From assembly GCA_020072815.1 (NCBI GenBank), contig JAIQGE010000018.1, positions 79,347-143,346 of the forward strand: 64,000 nt of DNA, in the 5' to 3' direction. The DNA comes from Terriglobia bacterium (GTDB taxonomy: Bacteria; Acidobacteriota; Terriglobia; Terriglobales; Acidobacteriaceae). Shown piece by piece: positions 42,852 to 51,770 of this stretch. Position 1 is the first letter of the stretch, and each line of letters begins with the position of its first letter. Below the pieces are notes generated by a model. The model was not told the DNA's origin and ran no database searches. It worked only from the letters and a program-made list of their open reading frames with translations. The position numbers and the translations under genes are program-made.

Positions 42852-44873
42852 CTAATCAATGCAACGGGCCAGGACCACGGTGATATCGTCAGGCTGTTCG
42901 GTAGACCCGATCCAGTCCTGGACTGCGGCCAGCGCGTGCTCGGTGATGCGCTCCAGAGGCAGGTGACGCTGCCCGGCGATGGTCTCGATCAGACGTTCTT
43001 CTCCGAATTCGCCAAACTCGTTTTCCGGCTCGGTCATGCCGTCACTGAAAGCGATAAAAAGATCGCCGGGACGGAATTCCACCGTCTCCTGCGCGTATTC
43101 CATATGATCAAACAGTCCCACCACCATGCCTCCGGTTTCCAGGCGGCGGACTTCGCCATCGCGTCCTAGAATGATGGGCGGAAGATGGCCGGCGTTGGAG
43201 TAGGTCAAGGTGCGCTTTTCATCGTCATAGAACCCCAGGAACATGGTGGCGTACTTTTCCGGCTGCGTGCTCTGAAAAAGATGGCGATTCAGCAGCCACA
43301 GCACTTGTGACGGCGAGGGTGGCGCCGACGCCATGGCCAGGCGCATGGGACTAAGTTCACGGTCGAAGGCCGAGCCGGCAACCACGGGAATCATCTGTTC
43401 CTGCTGGTAGGCGCGCACCGCGGAATGAATGGTTGCCATCAGCAACGCGGCGGAGATGCCTTTGCCGCTGATGTCGCCCACGGCAATGCCAATCTGGTCC
43501 GGGCCGTAGGAAAGAAAGTCGTAATAGTCGCCGCTGACGATGCGCGCCGGACGGCACACCCCGTACAGTTCCAGCGACGGCGTTCCCGACATGGCCTGGG
43601 GAAAAAGCTGGGCCTGCACTTCGTGCGCGATTTCCAATTCGCTCTGCAACCGCTCCTTTTCTTTTTGCTCAACAATGAGCTTCTGCAGAGACTCGGTCAT
43701 GGAATTGAAAGCGGTCTGCAGGGCCGCCAGTTGGTCTTTCTCCCGAACTTTGATGCGATGGGTGAAGTCGCCGCGATTGACGCGTTCGGTTGCACTGTAA
43801 AGATTGGCCACCGAATAAGTGATCGTCCGGGTGAGGCGAATTCCAATGATCAGGGCTACCAGCACCACGGTGGCGAAGGTCACGGCCGCGGCCAGCAAGA
43901 AGACCCGCACCGTTTCCGTCCAGCTCTCCAGCGAGGAGGTTGACGTGAAGTAGGCATAAACAATGGAAAGACGAGTGTTGCCGCCCAAAAGCCTTAATTC
44001 GGACCGGCCGGTGGTCCAGTCCTTGGTTTCAATCAACCCGCCAAACAGGACTTCGCGGTCCATCCGGTTCTTGGGAGCAGGCAGCGAGCCGGCGGTGATG
44101 GTCGGCGGTGCATTGATCTCTGGAACCGGAACGCCGTTCTCGGTCTTTACCGGGACTTCCCGCGGAGCGAAGGTAAGCGAGCCCAGACCGGATGCGACCC
44201 TGGCTACAAACTGCCGGTCGAACGGGACACTGGAGATCACCATCACGCTTGAACCCGCGGGTCCGGTGGTATTGACCGCGCGCACGTAGTATTGTCCCTG
44301 GTCAAAGACCAGCCCGGTGAAACCGTCTTTCAGCCACTTGGGGCTGGCTGCTTCTGGAATAACGCTGATGGTCCGGCCGGGAAATGCGGCGTTAGTATTG
44401 ATCTGTTCCCGCTTCGCGCCCTGAGCAATACGCTGGGCAATGGCGGCGTTGGCCGCACCCAGGCGCTGTTGCTGCGCGTTGATCTCTGAGACGGCAAGAG
44501 AAGTCGCAAGGTGCTCAATCACAATGTAGCCAGTGCCCAGGGCCAGCATCACGGCCAGAGTGACCGGCACGCCGCCGATGAAAAGATAGGTCACGATGAG
44601 CCGGTTGCGGACGCTCCACATCACGTGGTCGCGGAACCAGCGCACGCCGATGATCACGAGCAAAATTGCCAGGACGGTGCCGAGCAACCCGGGAGACGTC
44701 CAGGCGTGCAGCACATCGGCCGCGCCAACGCTGCCGGTGAATCGCAACGCGCGTTCCAGCAGGAGCAGGACGACTTCCATGGCTGCACAATAGAACGTAA
44801 ACCGGGCCAACCGGCTTCGGGGAACCAGTCCCAGCGCCGCCAATTTGCGGACGACTTTGGAAAATACGGACAA
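42852..44873 (-). CDS. Membrane SpoIIE/RsbU-type PP2C protein phosphatase with HAMP
   Basis: A 673-residue receptor phosphatase. Three N-terminal helices (about 22-42, 62-82, 93-118) precede an extracytoplasmic sensor region (about 120-325), another helix (about 330-352), a HAMP domain (NLYSATERVNRGDFTHRIKV), a short coiled coil, and a PP2C domain with SGDYYDFL, GDISGKGISAALLMA and SDGMTEPEN metal-binding segments. Such proteins dephosphorylate anti-anti-sigma factors in partner-switching; no STAS or RsbW-like partner is in this window. The start is a TTG without a clear ribosome site, so the N-terminus is uncertain. Confidence 0.92.
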   Translation of the reverse strand: MSVFSKVVRKLAALGLVPRSRLARFTFYCAAMEVVLLLLERALRFTGSVGAADVLHAWTSPGLLGTVLAILLVIIGVRWFRDHVMWSVRNRLIVTYLFIGGVPVTLAVMLALGTGYIVIEHLATSLAVSEINAQQQRLGAANAAIAQRIAQGAKREQINTNAAFPGRTISVIPEAASPKWLKDGFTGLVFDQGQYYVRAVNTTGPAGSSVMVISSVPFDRQFVARVASGLGSLTFAPREVPVKTENGVPVPEINAPPTITAGSLPAPKNRMDREVLFGGLIETKDWTTGRSELRLLGGNTRLSIVYAYFTSTSSLESWTETVRVFLLAAAVTFATVVLVALIIGIRLTRTITYSVANLYSATERVNRGDFTHRIKVREKDQLAALQTAFNSMTESLQKLIVEQKEKERLQSELEIAHEVQAQLFPQAMSGTPSLELYGVCRPARIVSGDYYDFLSYGPDQIGIAVGDISGKGISAALLMATIHSAVRAYQQEQMIPVVAGSAFDRELSPMRLAMASAPPSPSQVLWLLNRHLFQSTQPEKYATMFLGFYDDEKRTLTYSNAGHLPPIILGRDGEVRRLETGGMVVGLFDHMEYAQETVEFRPGDLFIAFSDGMTEPENEFGEFGEERLIETIAGQRHLPLERITEHALAAVQDWIGSTEQPDDITVVLARCID

Positions 44874-44923
44874 CTTGTTACTGATTATAGCGTTGCCGCA
44901 ATGGATGGGAGTTGCAGATGCGG

Positions 44924-45577
44924 TTACAGCCTGCCGAGCAATTCGCGATGGTACTCATATCCGTAGGCCATGCCGAGCGAACCCGCGCTGCTCTTTAGCC
45001 GATGGTACGAGGAAACAGCGTCAATCCCGAAAACATTGCGCAGCCGGGGAAGGCTGGGCGAGGGCAGCAGGGGCCAGTGGTCCATACGGAATACAATCCA
45101 CAACTTCAATTTCAGCAGGGCCAGCAGGGAATACAGGCGGAACTCGGTGGCGGCTTGGACCAGCTCCTGGGCCAGCGCCTGCCGTTCCTGATCGCGCTGC
45201 GGCGGGAGGGACGCATCGGATCCCGCAGAGCGCGGGGACAGGTTGTCCGCGGCGAAGTTGCCTTGCGCCAGTTCCATGTTGCCCCACTCCACCAGCACCA
45301 GCGCGTTGTGCGACATGCGCAGCAGGTATTCGCGCATCAGATGGATCCGTTTGCGCTGCCAGGCGCGGAATTCACGGGGAGAAAGACGCAGCCGGAAGTT
45401 CACTTCCTGCGCTGGATCAAGCAGCGCTTCCAGTTCTTCCAGCTCGGCGGGGCGGAGATAGGGAGGAACGTCGTCGCGGGTGCGCGTAGGGAACTTCCCC
45501 AGAAGTTGGAGGGCGGTGAATCCAGCAAACGCCAGGACAAGACCCACCAAAACGATCGTGATGAGATCAAAAATCAT
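44924..45577 (-). CDS. Hypothetical membrane-anchored protein
   Basis: A 217-residue protein with one N-terminal membrane helix (about 3-24), then a soluble Leu/Glu/Arg-rich helical domain (PPYLRPAELEELEALLDPAQEVNFRLRLSP and FRAWQRKRIHLMREYLLRMSHNALVLVEWG). No known motif. The ATG overlaps the stop of the polytopic membrane protein by 4 bases, so the two probably act together. The SpoIIE-type phosphatase follows after 50 bases. Confidence 0.78.
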   Translation of the reverse strand: MIFDLITIVLVGLVLAFAGFTALQLLGKFPTRTRDDVPPYLRPAELEELEALLDPAQEVNFRLRLSPREFRAWQRKRIHLMREYLLRMSHNALVLVEWGNMELAQGNFAADNLSPRSAGSDASLPPQRDQERQALAQELVQAATEFRLYSLLALLKLKLWIVFRMDHWPLLPSPSLPRLRNVFGIDAVSSYHRLKSSAGSLGMAYGYEYHRELLGRL

Positions 45578-46329
45578 TGTCTAAAAATGCGCTTTGCAAC
45601 CGCAGTATACCGCTTCAGGTCTGAAACCATCTGTTCTGGGGTTAACCCCAAGGCTACGCCCGGCTGGGGTGGACCTGGTTCTTTGACCAGGAAAGTAACC
45701 AGCCAGACCACCAGAGCCACAGTGTACGTGATGGGAGGGGTAATTCGAACCACGGGGTCGAATTTCTTTCCAAATTCGGAACGTAGCAAATAAACCACCA
45801 GAGAACCAGCCGCCAATACGCCAAAACCCAGGGCTATGCCAAAGGCATGCTGGCGGTAACGCACCCGAAAGAACCGGACCAGCAGAATGAAAAGAAAGAA
45901 GATTCCGATTTGCAGGAAGCCGATCCCAATCTCCAGGGAGATAATTGTGGCAAACTTCCAACTGCCAGCCGGGAGAGGCCGAAGCACCGCCCTCAGGACC
46001 GCAATGACCGTCATCAAGACTCCAATTCCCGGGAAGAGGAACCTGAACCAGGGAAGGCGATAGAAGTTCTTGAATACAGTCTGGAAGATTTCATGAAGGG
46101 CAAGAAAGGCGAAAACCGTATAAAGAGTCTCGCTGCCCCAGTAAACTCGCAGATAAGTTGCTGGATGATTGCGAACCGCCAGCGCCACGATTGTGCTCAC
46201 GACTGAGAATGCAGTGTAGGCGACGAACGCCACAAATTGGCCGCGGTGAGCCCCTCGAAGAAGAAGCACCAGCAAACATATCTGCAGCGTAATTCCAGCG
46301 ATCGCCAGCGCCAATTCTGCGTTGCTCAT
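45574..46329 (-). CDS. Polytopic membrane protein, about seven helices, unknown function
   Basis: A 251-residue protein with roughly seven hydrophobic helices and a short cytoplasmic tail (LTPEQMVSDLKRYTAVAKRIFRQ). No transport or enzymatic motif. The overall shape recalls seven-helix receptors or sensor modules. A hairpin ends about 10 bases before the ATG. Upstream lies a 40-residue secreted peptide gene on the same strand. Similar proteins seem common in Acidobacteriota, but I know no function. Confidence 0.8.
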   Translation of the reverse strand: MSNAELALAIAGITLQICLLVLLLRGAHRGQFVAFVAYTAFSVVSTIVALAVRNHPATYLRVYWGSETLYTVFAFLALHEIFQTVFKNFYRLPWFRFLFPGIGVLMTVIAVLRAVLRPLPAGSWKFATIISLEIGIGFLQIGIFFLFILLVRFFRVRYRQHAFGIALGFGVLAAGSLVVYLLRSEFGKKFDPVVRITPPITYTVALVVWLVTFLVKEPGPPQPGVALGLTPEQMVSDLKRYTAVAKRIFRQ

Positions 46330-46335
46330 GATAGA

Positions 46336-46367
46336 TAAAGGAGTGGCCAGCTTAAACCGGCCACTCC
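46336..46367 (-). terminator. Terminator/attenuator after the small peptide gene
   Basis: A 9-bp perfect stem GGAGTGGCC/GGCCACTCC (46340-46348 with 46359-46367) with a 10-base loop, followed on the minus strand by TTTATCTAT. It lies between the peptide stop and the membrane-protein ATG, so it probably limits readthrough into the latter. Confidence 0.7.
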
Positions 46368-46379
46368 AAACCCGCAATC

Positions 46380-46502
46380 TTATTTGCTGGAACTAGCGGG
46401 CGGAATCGGCACTGGGACAGGACCTCCGCAAACGGTCTGGGCCACACTTCCGCTCACCAACAACAATGTGACCATTAACACACGAATCGCATGCGTCCTC
46501 AT
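46380..46502 (-). CDS. Secreted 40-residue peptide
   Basis: AAGGAGG lies seven bases before the ATG. The peptide has a basic start, a hydrophobic core (VLMVTLLLVSGSVA) and a short mature part of about 18 residues, TVCGGPVPVPIPPASSSK, with a single Cys and a Pro/Val repeat. A terminator follows directly, so the gene forms its own strong unit. Its neighbour is the polytopic membrane protein. It may be a signalling or antimicrobial-type peptide, or a small envelope peptide; nothing decides. Confidence 0.6.
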   Translation of the reverse strand: MRTHAIRVLMVTLLLVSGSVAQTVCGGPVPVPIPPASSSK

Positions 46503-46709
46503 ACATATCCTCCTTGAGCCCCTTCGCGCCGCATTTCCCGCGGTGAAGAGAGCAGATTTGTCGAACAAGTGGAACCCGTAGAACTGAACTAATCAACGGT
46601 GGTTTGGGAGCCAACTAGGGGAAGGCCAAAACTCTGCTGACAACAAGGGGATTGTATCGCGGGCGTCAAAAGCGCTTCAGGAAACTTCGTCAACTTCCGG
46701 CGGAGAACC

Positions 46710-47654
46710 TTACGTGAATTCGATTTCATCTGTTGCGTCGTGCCCCGAATCGCCGTGGCGGGGCGTCCCGGTGGGCCCGTCTGAAGCCAGGGAAGCCCCG
46801 GCCAGCACCATCAAAGCCGACAGAAAAGCCCAAAACATAAGCGTGACAGAGATGGTAAAAGGTCCGTAGACCTCCTGAAAATTAAGCCACGGCAGAGTCT
46901 TGATATACACCCAACGGGCCAGTTCCCACAAGATGCCCATGGCCACGGCCGCCGGCATCACGTCCAGCGCTTTCACCTTGCCATGAGGGAGGACCCAGTA
47001 GATGAGAAAAAAAATCGCTATGCTGGCCACTGTCGCCAGGATCTTCAGGGCAATCGATGCCAGCGTAGAAAACACGAAGTTCTTGCTTCCAAACGTGATC
47101 ACCTGCAGCATCCATTGATTTCCGGCGGCCACGCCCACTGACGCCATCGCCAGAACGCCGCAGGCGAAGGCCAGGAACAGCGAGACAATCTGGTTTCCTA
47201 GATAAGAGCGGTTCTTGGCAAAGCCCCATATTCGGTTAAATGCCACTTCCAGTGGCAGGAACACCCCGGTGGAGGTGATCAGCAGGATCACAATGGATGC
47301 CCACTTGACTCTCTGGCGGGCTTTGACCAGGATGTCCAGATTGCGGACGACGAACTCCTGCCCGGCCGGCAGGTGGTCGCGCAGAAGCTGGAACACCACG
47401 TTCTGCATCCCGGGAGAATGGAACACGTTCTTGATGAGCCAGATGATCAGCACCATGAACGGGAAAAACGAAAGAATGGCGTTGGCCGCCACCGAGAACG
47501 CAAAAGTGTGGGCTTCAGTCCGGGTAAGGTAGCGCAGCGTCGGAATGCCGCGTTCCACGACCATACGCTTCCAGGAGCCCCACAGGAGCGTCTTGACGAA
47601 CGATTCCGCCATCTGGGCGGCCCCAGCGTCTTTATGAAATGGGCTTGTCTGCAT
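46710..47654 (-). CDS. YihY/BrkB family inner-membrane protein
   Basis: A 314-residue protein with six helices. TEAHTFAFSVAANAILSFFPF, the long GVFLPLEVAFNRIWGF segment and IYWVLPHGKVKALDVMPAAVAMGILWELARWVY are typical of the YihY/virulence-factor BrkB family (formerly RNase BN). Function is unresolved; transport has been suggested. The start is uncertain: an ATG 42 bases downstream and codons upstream are possible. The last residues are acidic and variable. Confidence 0.9.
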   Translation of the reverse strand: MQTSPFHKDAGAAQMAESFVKTLLWGSWKRMVVERGIPTLRYLTRTEAHTFAFSVAANAILSFFPFMVLIIWLIKNVFHSPGMQNVVFQLLRDHLPAGQEFVVRNLDILVKARQRVKWASIVILLITSTGVFLPLEVAFNRIWGFAKNRSYLGNQIVSLFLAFACGVLAMASVGVAAGNQWMLQVITFGSKNFVFSTLASIALKILATVASIAIFFLIYWVLPHGKVKALDVMPAAVAMGILWELARWVYIKTLPWLNFQEVYGPFTISVTLMFWAFLSALMVLAGASLASDGPTGTPRHGDSGHDATDEIEFT

Positions 47655-48045
47655 TGGGATTGAGTGAATCGTAACAGAAATGCGCTTCCCCAGAGGCGAA
47701 AACGTTCCTAATTCCGGAACAATAGTCACGGTTCAACCATTCACCTTGGAGCGGGGCCGGGCGCGCGCCAAACAAAGTGCTTTACAAAAATCAGACTTCC
47801 TGAATATTATGCCTAGCTCCCAAGGGTGACCCCAGAAGGGGCAGGTTCGGGTTGGTGTTTTTGTACAGCGCAGCAAAGCTTCACGAAACGAACAGGGTGC
47901 AAGGCCGCGGGCATAAACTTGCAGGCACCAGGCATCTTTTTTTGTTGAAGGAACCTACTGGCCGGCAAAGCAGCAACCTCTTCTCTCTTCCTGATTCCGG
48001 CAGGGGAGAATTTCAATCTTCAAGCTGAGGCGAAAGGAGTTGTCT
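47655..48045. other. Divergent promoter region and leader of the cold-shock gene
   Basis: 391 bases between the BrkB-family and cold-shock genes. No gene seen. The plus-strand half near 47935-48030 has a T-run and pyrimidine-rich stretches and probably forms a long 5' leader of the cold-shock mRNA, as is usual for such genes. Confidence 0.5.
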
Positions 48046-48255
48046 GTGAGAGAGAGAGGAACAGTAAAGTGGTTTAACGGCGCCAAAGGGTACGGCTTTA
48101 TCCAGCGTTCCACCGGGGAAGATGTGTTCGTGCACTTTTCCGCCATCCAGGAAAACGGATACCGGACGCTCAACGAAGGTGAGACCGTGGAGTTTGAACT
48201 CCTGAAAGGCCCGAAAGGTTATCTGGCCGCGAACGTCATGCGTGGCGCTAACTAA
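48046..48255 (+). CDS. Cold-shock protein (CspA family)
   Basis: A 69-residue single OB-fold protein that binds single-stranded RNA and DNA. RNP1 is KGYGFIQ and RNP2 VFVHFSAI; the start [15 protein letters not shown] is typical. The GTG is chosen because AGGAG ends six bases before it; a TTG two codons upstream would lie directly against that site. A strong terminator follows, so the gene is monocistronic. Confidence 0.95.
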   Translation: MRERGTVKWFNGAKGYGFIQRSTGEDVFVHFSAIQENGYRTLNEGETVEFELLKGPKGYLAANVMRGAN

Positions 48256-48287
48256 AAGGCAGGGCGAGTCCCCCTGTTTTCCTTTGG

Positions 48288-48313
48288 CCCCTTGCTTCGG
48301 CAAGGGGTTTTTG
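48288..48313 (+). terminator. Rho-independent terminator of the cold-shock gene
   Basis: An 8-bp perfect stem CCCCTTGC/GCAAGGGG closed by a TTCG tetraloop and followed by TTTTT. Confidence 0.92.
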
Positions 48314-48846
48314 CTGCTCCAGAGGGTGTTCCTGACTTGAATACCGTATCTTAGCGAAACAAGAACGCAATGCTGATCCAGATCTTTACCACCACCGGTC
48401 CGGTCCAGCTGATTACGTTGCGGGCAACGTGTTGATACCGTGTGATCCCTGTGGCCCCGTGCATTTCCTATGTCCTCCCCGTCCGAAAGCGCTTGCTTCG
48501 GTGGACAAACTTGCTTTTTCCCGTCGTCGTTCACCGTCGTCTTGCTGTTGGTCCGTTCCATGAAAAGCCTGTCACCGCAAAATGGAACCCGGACCACCCA
48601 ACAAAACCTCGGCGTCTTCCCACTACTGCGGCTGCCGTTTAGCAAGTCGCTCTGTAAACGAAAGCCGCCGAGTCTTGCATCGGACGCTTACCGGGTCGCG
48701 ATGCTGGTGATCTGGTTTGATCATGCGTAGCATCCCGAGAAGCAGTGCCGTACCGTCAATATGTGGCAGCTTGCGCCACAAAATTCAGAAACAAGTTAAA
48801 GGGCCGTTAAGTTTTCTAAGAATTTCCCCGGCCATGGCTGAAATCC
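48314..48846. other. Intergenic, nothing recognised
   Basis: 533 bases. Open frames on both strands have poor composition and no ribosome sites. One small inverted repeat ACGTTG/CAACGT lies near 48415-48430. The AT-rich stretch near 48780-48830 is downstream of the convergent STN gene. Confidence 0.5.
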
Positions 48847-49725
48847 TTAAGCCTTCGGCGGATTGTCCTGAGGAGCTGGGGTCGGCTCTTCTGCAGGAGG
48901 TTCCGGCGACGGTTGCGTATCGGCAGCCTGCGCCTGAGCGGAAGCTGTCGGTTGATCTGCGGCATTGACGTTGCCGGCCCTGGCTTGCAGCGTGCCAGCG
49001 GCTGGTTGATTGGACGCGGCAAAAGCGCCAATCGGCTGGCGTCCAAAACTCTGCCGCCGGCGCACGACCACCTTTTGCACGCTGCCGTCAGTGCCTGATG
49101 CCAGAATGATGTAATCCAATTTGGGGCTGTCCAACAGGGCGTGCAGAACCTCATTGGGCGTGGCCGGCCCCAAGCGGGCCGCGACTAGCTCTGAAGCCAA
49201 ATCTGGCGCAACTTCAATGGAAGCCCCGGTCTTGGCGGCCACCAACTCGAGGACTTTTCCCAGAGGAGCGTGGTCAGCTACCAGCGTCAATTGTCCTTGG
49301 CGGTAATCCGCTGCCGCCATGGGAGACGGCGCGCTGGAAGCCTCAGCCGGTTGAACGACCGGTTGAACCACCGCTGGTTGCGCGATGGGAGCCGGGCTGG
49401 CCACCGCAGGCGAGGCGGCAACCGGCGCAGCCACCACCGCCGGTGGAGCGACGGCAGGCGCGGCAGCGGGCCTGGGAGCTGGCGCCGGAGCGCGACGCGA
49501 TGCCGTGGAGGCGTCTGGGGGCACAAACGGAGCTGCGCCGCCCATCGCCACTGCTTTGCTCGTTCCAGGAATCGGCGGACGATAAGACACTGCGGTCCGG
49601 CCGTGAGTGGCAGGTGAAGTCTGGCTTGGCTGGGCAGTCGGTTGTGGGTTCGGCGCGGTTTGAGCCGGCGCCAACGCCGGCAGTACGGCAAGCACCAGGC
49701 TCGCGGCTAAGACTTTATACGACAT
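48847..49725 (-). CDS. Secreted STN (secretin/TonB N-terminal) domain protein with Pro/Ala linker
   Basis: A 292-residue protein: signal peptide (to about residue 22), a long Pro/Ala/Val low-complexity stretch (about 25-140), then an STN-like alpha/beta domain (about 143-225: LTLVADHAPLGKVLELVAAKTGASIEVAPDLASELVAARLG, LLDSPKLDYIILASG), and a second Pro/Ala/Gln-rich tail. STN domains occur in secretins and TonB transducers; here the domain is free, as often in Acidobacteriota. It may bind the periplasmic side of a secretin. Start chosen at the signal peptide with AAAGAGA upstream. Confidence 0.82.
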   Translation of the reverse strand: MSYKVLAASLVLAVLPALAPAQTAPNPQPTAQPSQTSPATHGRTAVSYRPPIPGTSKAVAMGGAAPFVPPDASTASRRAPAPAPRPAAAPAVAPPAVVAAPVAASPAVASPAPIAQPAVVQPVVQPAEASSAPSPMAAADYRQGQLTLVADHAPLGKVLELVAAKTGASIEVAPDLASELVAARLGPATPNEVLHALLDSPKLDYIILASGTDGSVQKVVVRRRQSFGRQPIGAFAASNQPAAGTLQARAGNVNAADQPTASAQAQAADTQPSPEPPAEEPTPAPQDNPPKA

Positions 49726-50300
49726 GGCGTCCGTCTCTTTCTTTGACCGAGCAGGCCAGGCCGGTGGAACTTGCATGACTCCCCGGAAGACGACCGGCCA
49801 TACTCGCGTTCAATGCTTGCATCGCACGCAAGAATCTTGGGCTAATGAGTTCGCAACGCAGGAGGGGGGATTGGCGGCGTTACGCTGGAGACAACTTCAA
49901 CAGGCAGGTTCGCCTGCTTAAACTTGTGTGACTGCAAATAGCAATCTGGACCTGGTGGACTGCAACGGCTTTGCCCTAAACACCGCTACGATGTCCGCCG
50001 ATTGTATTACCAGTCGTGGTCGCCCGCTAAACTCACCCGTTCTGGTTCGAACTCCCGGTTGCAAGTAACGTTGTTTAATCCGCCTGCGGGTGGGTGAGGT
50101 TCACGGTTATGGACCTATCACCCGGAAGGCGCTTCTTCGACGCTTCCACAATGAAGGCGGGAAATTAAAGGGTTATTGAAACGCGATTAAAATCCTTAAC
50201 TTCCGCCTTATCCCTAGCCCCCACAATTCAAAGCCTTTATCCGGGGGCGACAGTGCTTGTCAGCGGGGCTCACTGCCGGCCAAATCGGGACGCAGCCAGA
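49726..50300. other. Intergenic, no gene seen
   Basis: 575 bases between the STN gene (whose promoter must lie here) and the 3' end of the histidine kinase gene. Contains a small hairpin CAGGC/GCCTG (near 49900-49917). A GGTTCGAACTCCC near 50044 resembles a tRNA T-loop but has no tRNA around it. Confidence 0.5.
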
Positions 50301-51770
50301 CTAGTTGATCGAGGAATCCTGCTGCGAGGAAAAATCTGGTTTCGTGGGACTGCCGTTCGAGCTTAGCGGCAAAGAAACGCGGAAGCATGAACCGTGACCG
50401 GACACGCTGGCGAGTTCAATGTCGCCGCCATGTGCGTGCGCTATGGCCTGGGCGAAATGCAGACCGAGTCCGGTTCCGGCCACCGGCGACTTCTTGGCGG
50501 ACTGCGTGCGATATCCCCGCTCGAAGATGCGGCCTTGCTCGTCGGCAGGAATCCCTTGCCCCGTATCACTGATGGAGATAATGGCCATGCCGTTGTGCGA
50601 GGTCAGGGAGACATCAATCCGCCCCTCGGGATTGTTGTACTTGATGGCGTTCTCCAGCAGGTTTAGCATAAGGCGCCAGATCTGGCCGGCATCAAACTGG
50701 CCGATCACGTTTTGCTGGAGGGTGCCGGAGATGTGGATGTTGTGTTCGCTGGATTTGATGCGCATCCCGTCCACGGCGGTCTGCACCAGTTCCGACAAAT
50801 CCTCAGTCTGGCAGTGCAGGGTGATTTGATCGTTTTCCGAGTGCGCCATTTCCATCAGGTCAGAGACCGTCCGGGCCAGCAGTTCCACGTGCTGCAACTG
50901 GCTGGAGAGCATCTCCCGGTAACCAGGCTCAGGGCCGCTTTGCCGTAATGCCTGCTCGGTCTCCGCCCGCATTACGGTCAACGGCTGGCGAACTTCATGG
51001 GACAAGTTCCTCAGGAATTCACTCATCCGCTGGAAGGAACCTTGTAAGCGGGCGATGGCCGCGTTCACCGTGATACTGAGCTGGTCCAATTCGTCATTTG
51101 TACCGAAGACGGGAAGCCGGCTGTTGGGATCGAAAGGGTTGATTCGGGCCGCCGCCGCATTCATCTGTTCCAGAGGACGAAGCATGTTCCCGGTCATGAC
51201 CCAGGAAGTAATGCCGTGCACCACCAGCACCGCAGGCAGGAGAAGAAAGATGAACCAGCGCAGGTGGGCCGCGTCCTGGTCGGCTTGTTCCATGGGCATG
51301 GCCAGCCGCATTACGTAATGCCGCTGTAGCATGCCAGTCACTGGGGCGTTGATCACTCTGAGCCGGGCGTTGGCTTGCCCGCGGAAAGTCTCAAACTCCG
51401 CGCTGCCTGCGGTCAAAGAACGCTGTGCCGCATCGCTGAAGGGTATGCGCAGCGAGGCCATATCATGAGAAGTCTCCAGCGTCAGGCCCTGGTCGTTGCG
51501 GAGGTCAAAATAGCGGATGTTGCGTTCGAACTGCTCGCGGACTTCGCGGTCGGCGTCTTTGTTGATCCAGCGGACTTCGCCGTTGCGCACCTGCAGCATG
51601 GTGCGCACTGCGATGGAGCGGTCCTGCAGCTCGTCGTCAAGCTGGGTGTAAATCCGGCCGGCAAGCAAAGCGTACGCGCCCCAGGCAACAACCGTTACCA
51701 GGAGCGCGAACGACAGTGTCTGCTTGAACGCCAGCCGGGAACGCAGGCGGCGTGGAAGCGGTAATTTCAT
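50301..51770 (-). CDS. Sensor histidine kinase
   Basis: A 489-residue membrane kinase: helix 1 (about 16-36), a periplasmic sensor of about 125 residues, helix 2 (about 165-187), HAMP (about 188-240), HisKA with His in NLSHEVRQPLTVM (Arg-Gln-Pro where Arg-Thr-Pro is usual), and HATPase with NLLENAIKYN, DTGQGIP and GTGLGLHFAQAIAHAHGG. CusS/HprS-like architecture. Its ATG overlaps the stop of the response regulator (TAATG). The partner regulator is truncated, which makes the output of the system unclear. Confidence 0.93.
   Translation of the reverse strand: MKLPLPRRLRSRLAFKQTLSFALLVTVVAWGAYALLAGRIYTQLDDELQDRSIAVRTMLQVRNGEVRWINKDADREVREQFERNIRYFDLRNDQGLTLETSHDMASLRIPFSDAAQRSLTAGSAEFETFRGQANARLRVINAPVTGMLQRHYVMRLAMPMEQADQDAAHLRWFIFLLLPAVLVVHGITSWVMTGNMLRPLEQMNAAAARINPFDPNSRLPVFGTNDELDQLSITVNAAIARLQGSFQRMSEFLRNLSHEVRQPLTVMRAETEQALRQSGPEPGYREMLSSQLQHVELLARTVSDLMEMAHSENDQITLHCQTEDLSELVQTAVDGMRIKSSEHNIHISGTLQQNVIGQFDAGQIWRLMLNLLENAIKYNNPEGRIDVSLTSHNGMAIISISDTGQGIPADEQGRIFERGYRTQSAKKSPVAGTGLGLHFAQAIAHAHGGDIELASVSGHGSCFRVSLPLSSNGSPTKPDFSSQQDSSIN

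Noticed and set aside
48442..48730. Short plus-strand frames after the cold-shock terminator
   Set aside because: Poor composition, no ribosome sites, no similarity; likely non-coding.
50035..50065. GGTTCGAACTCCC resembling a tRNA T-loop
   Set aside because: No acceptor, D or anticodon arm can be built around it on either strand.
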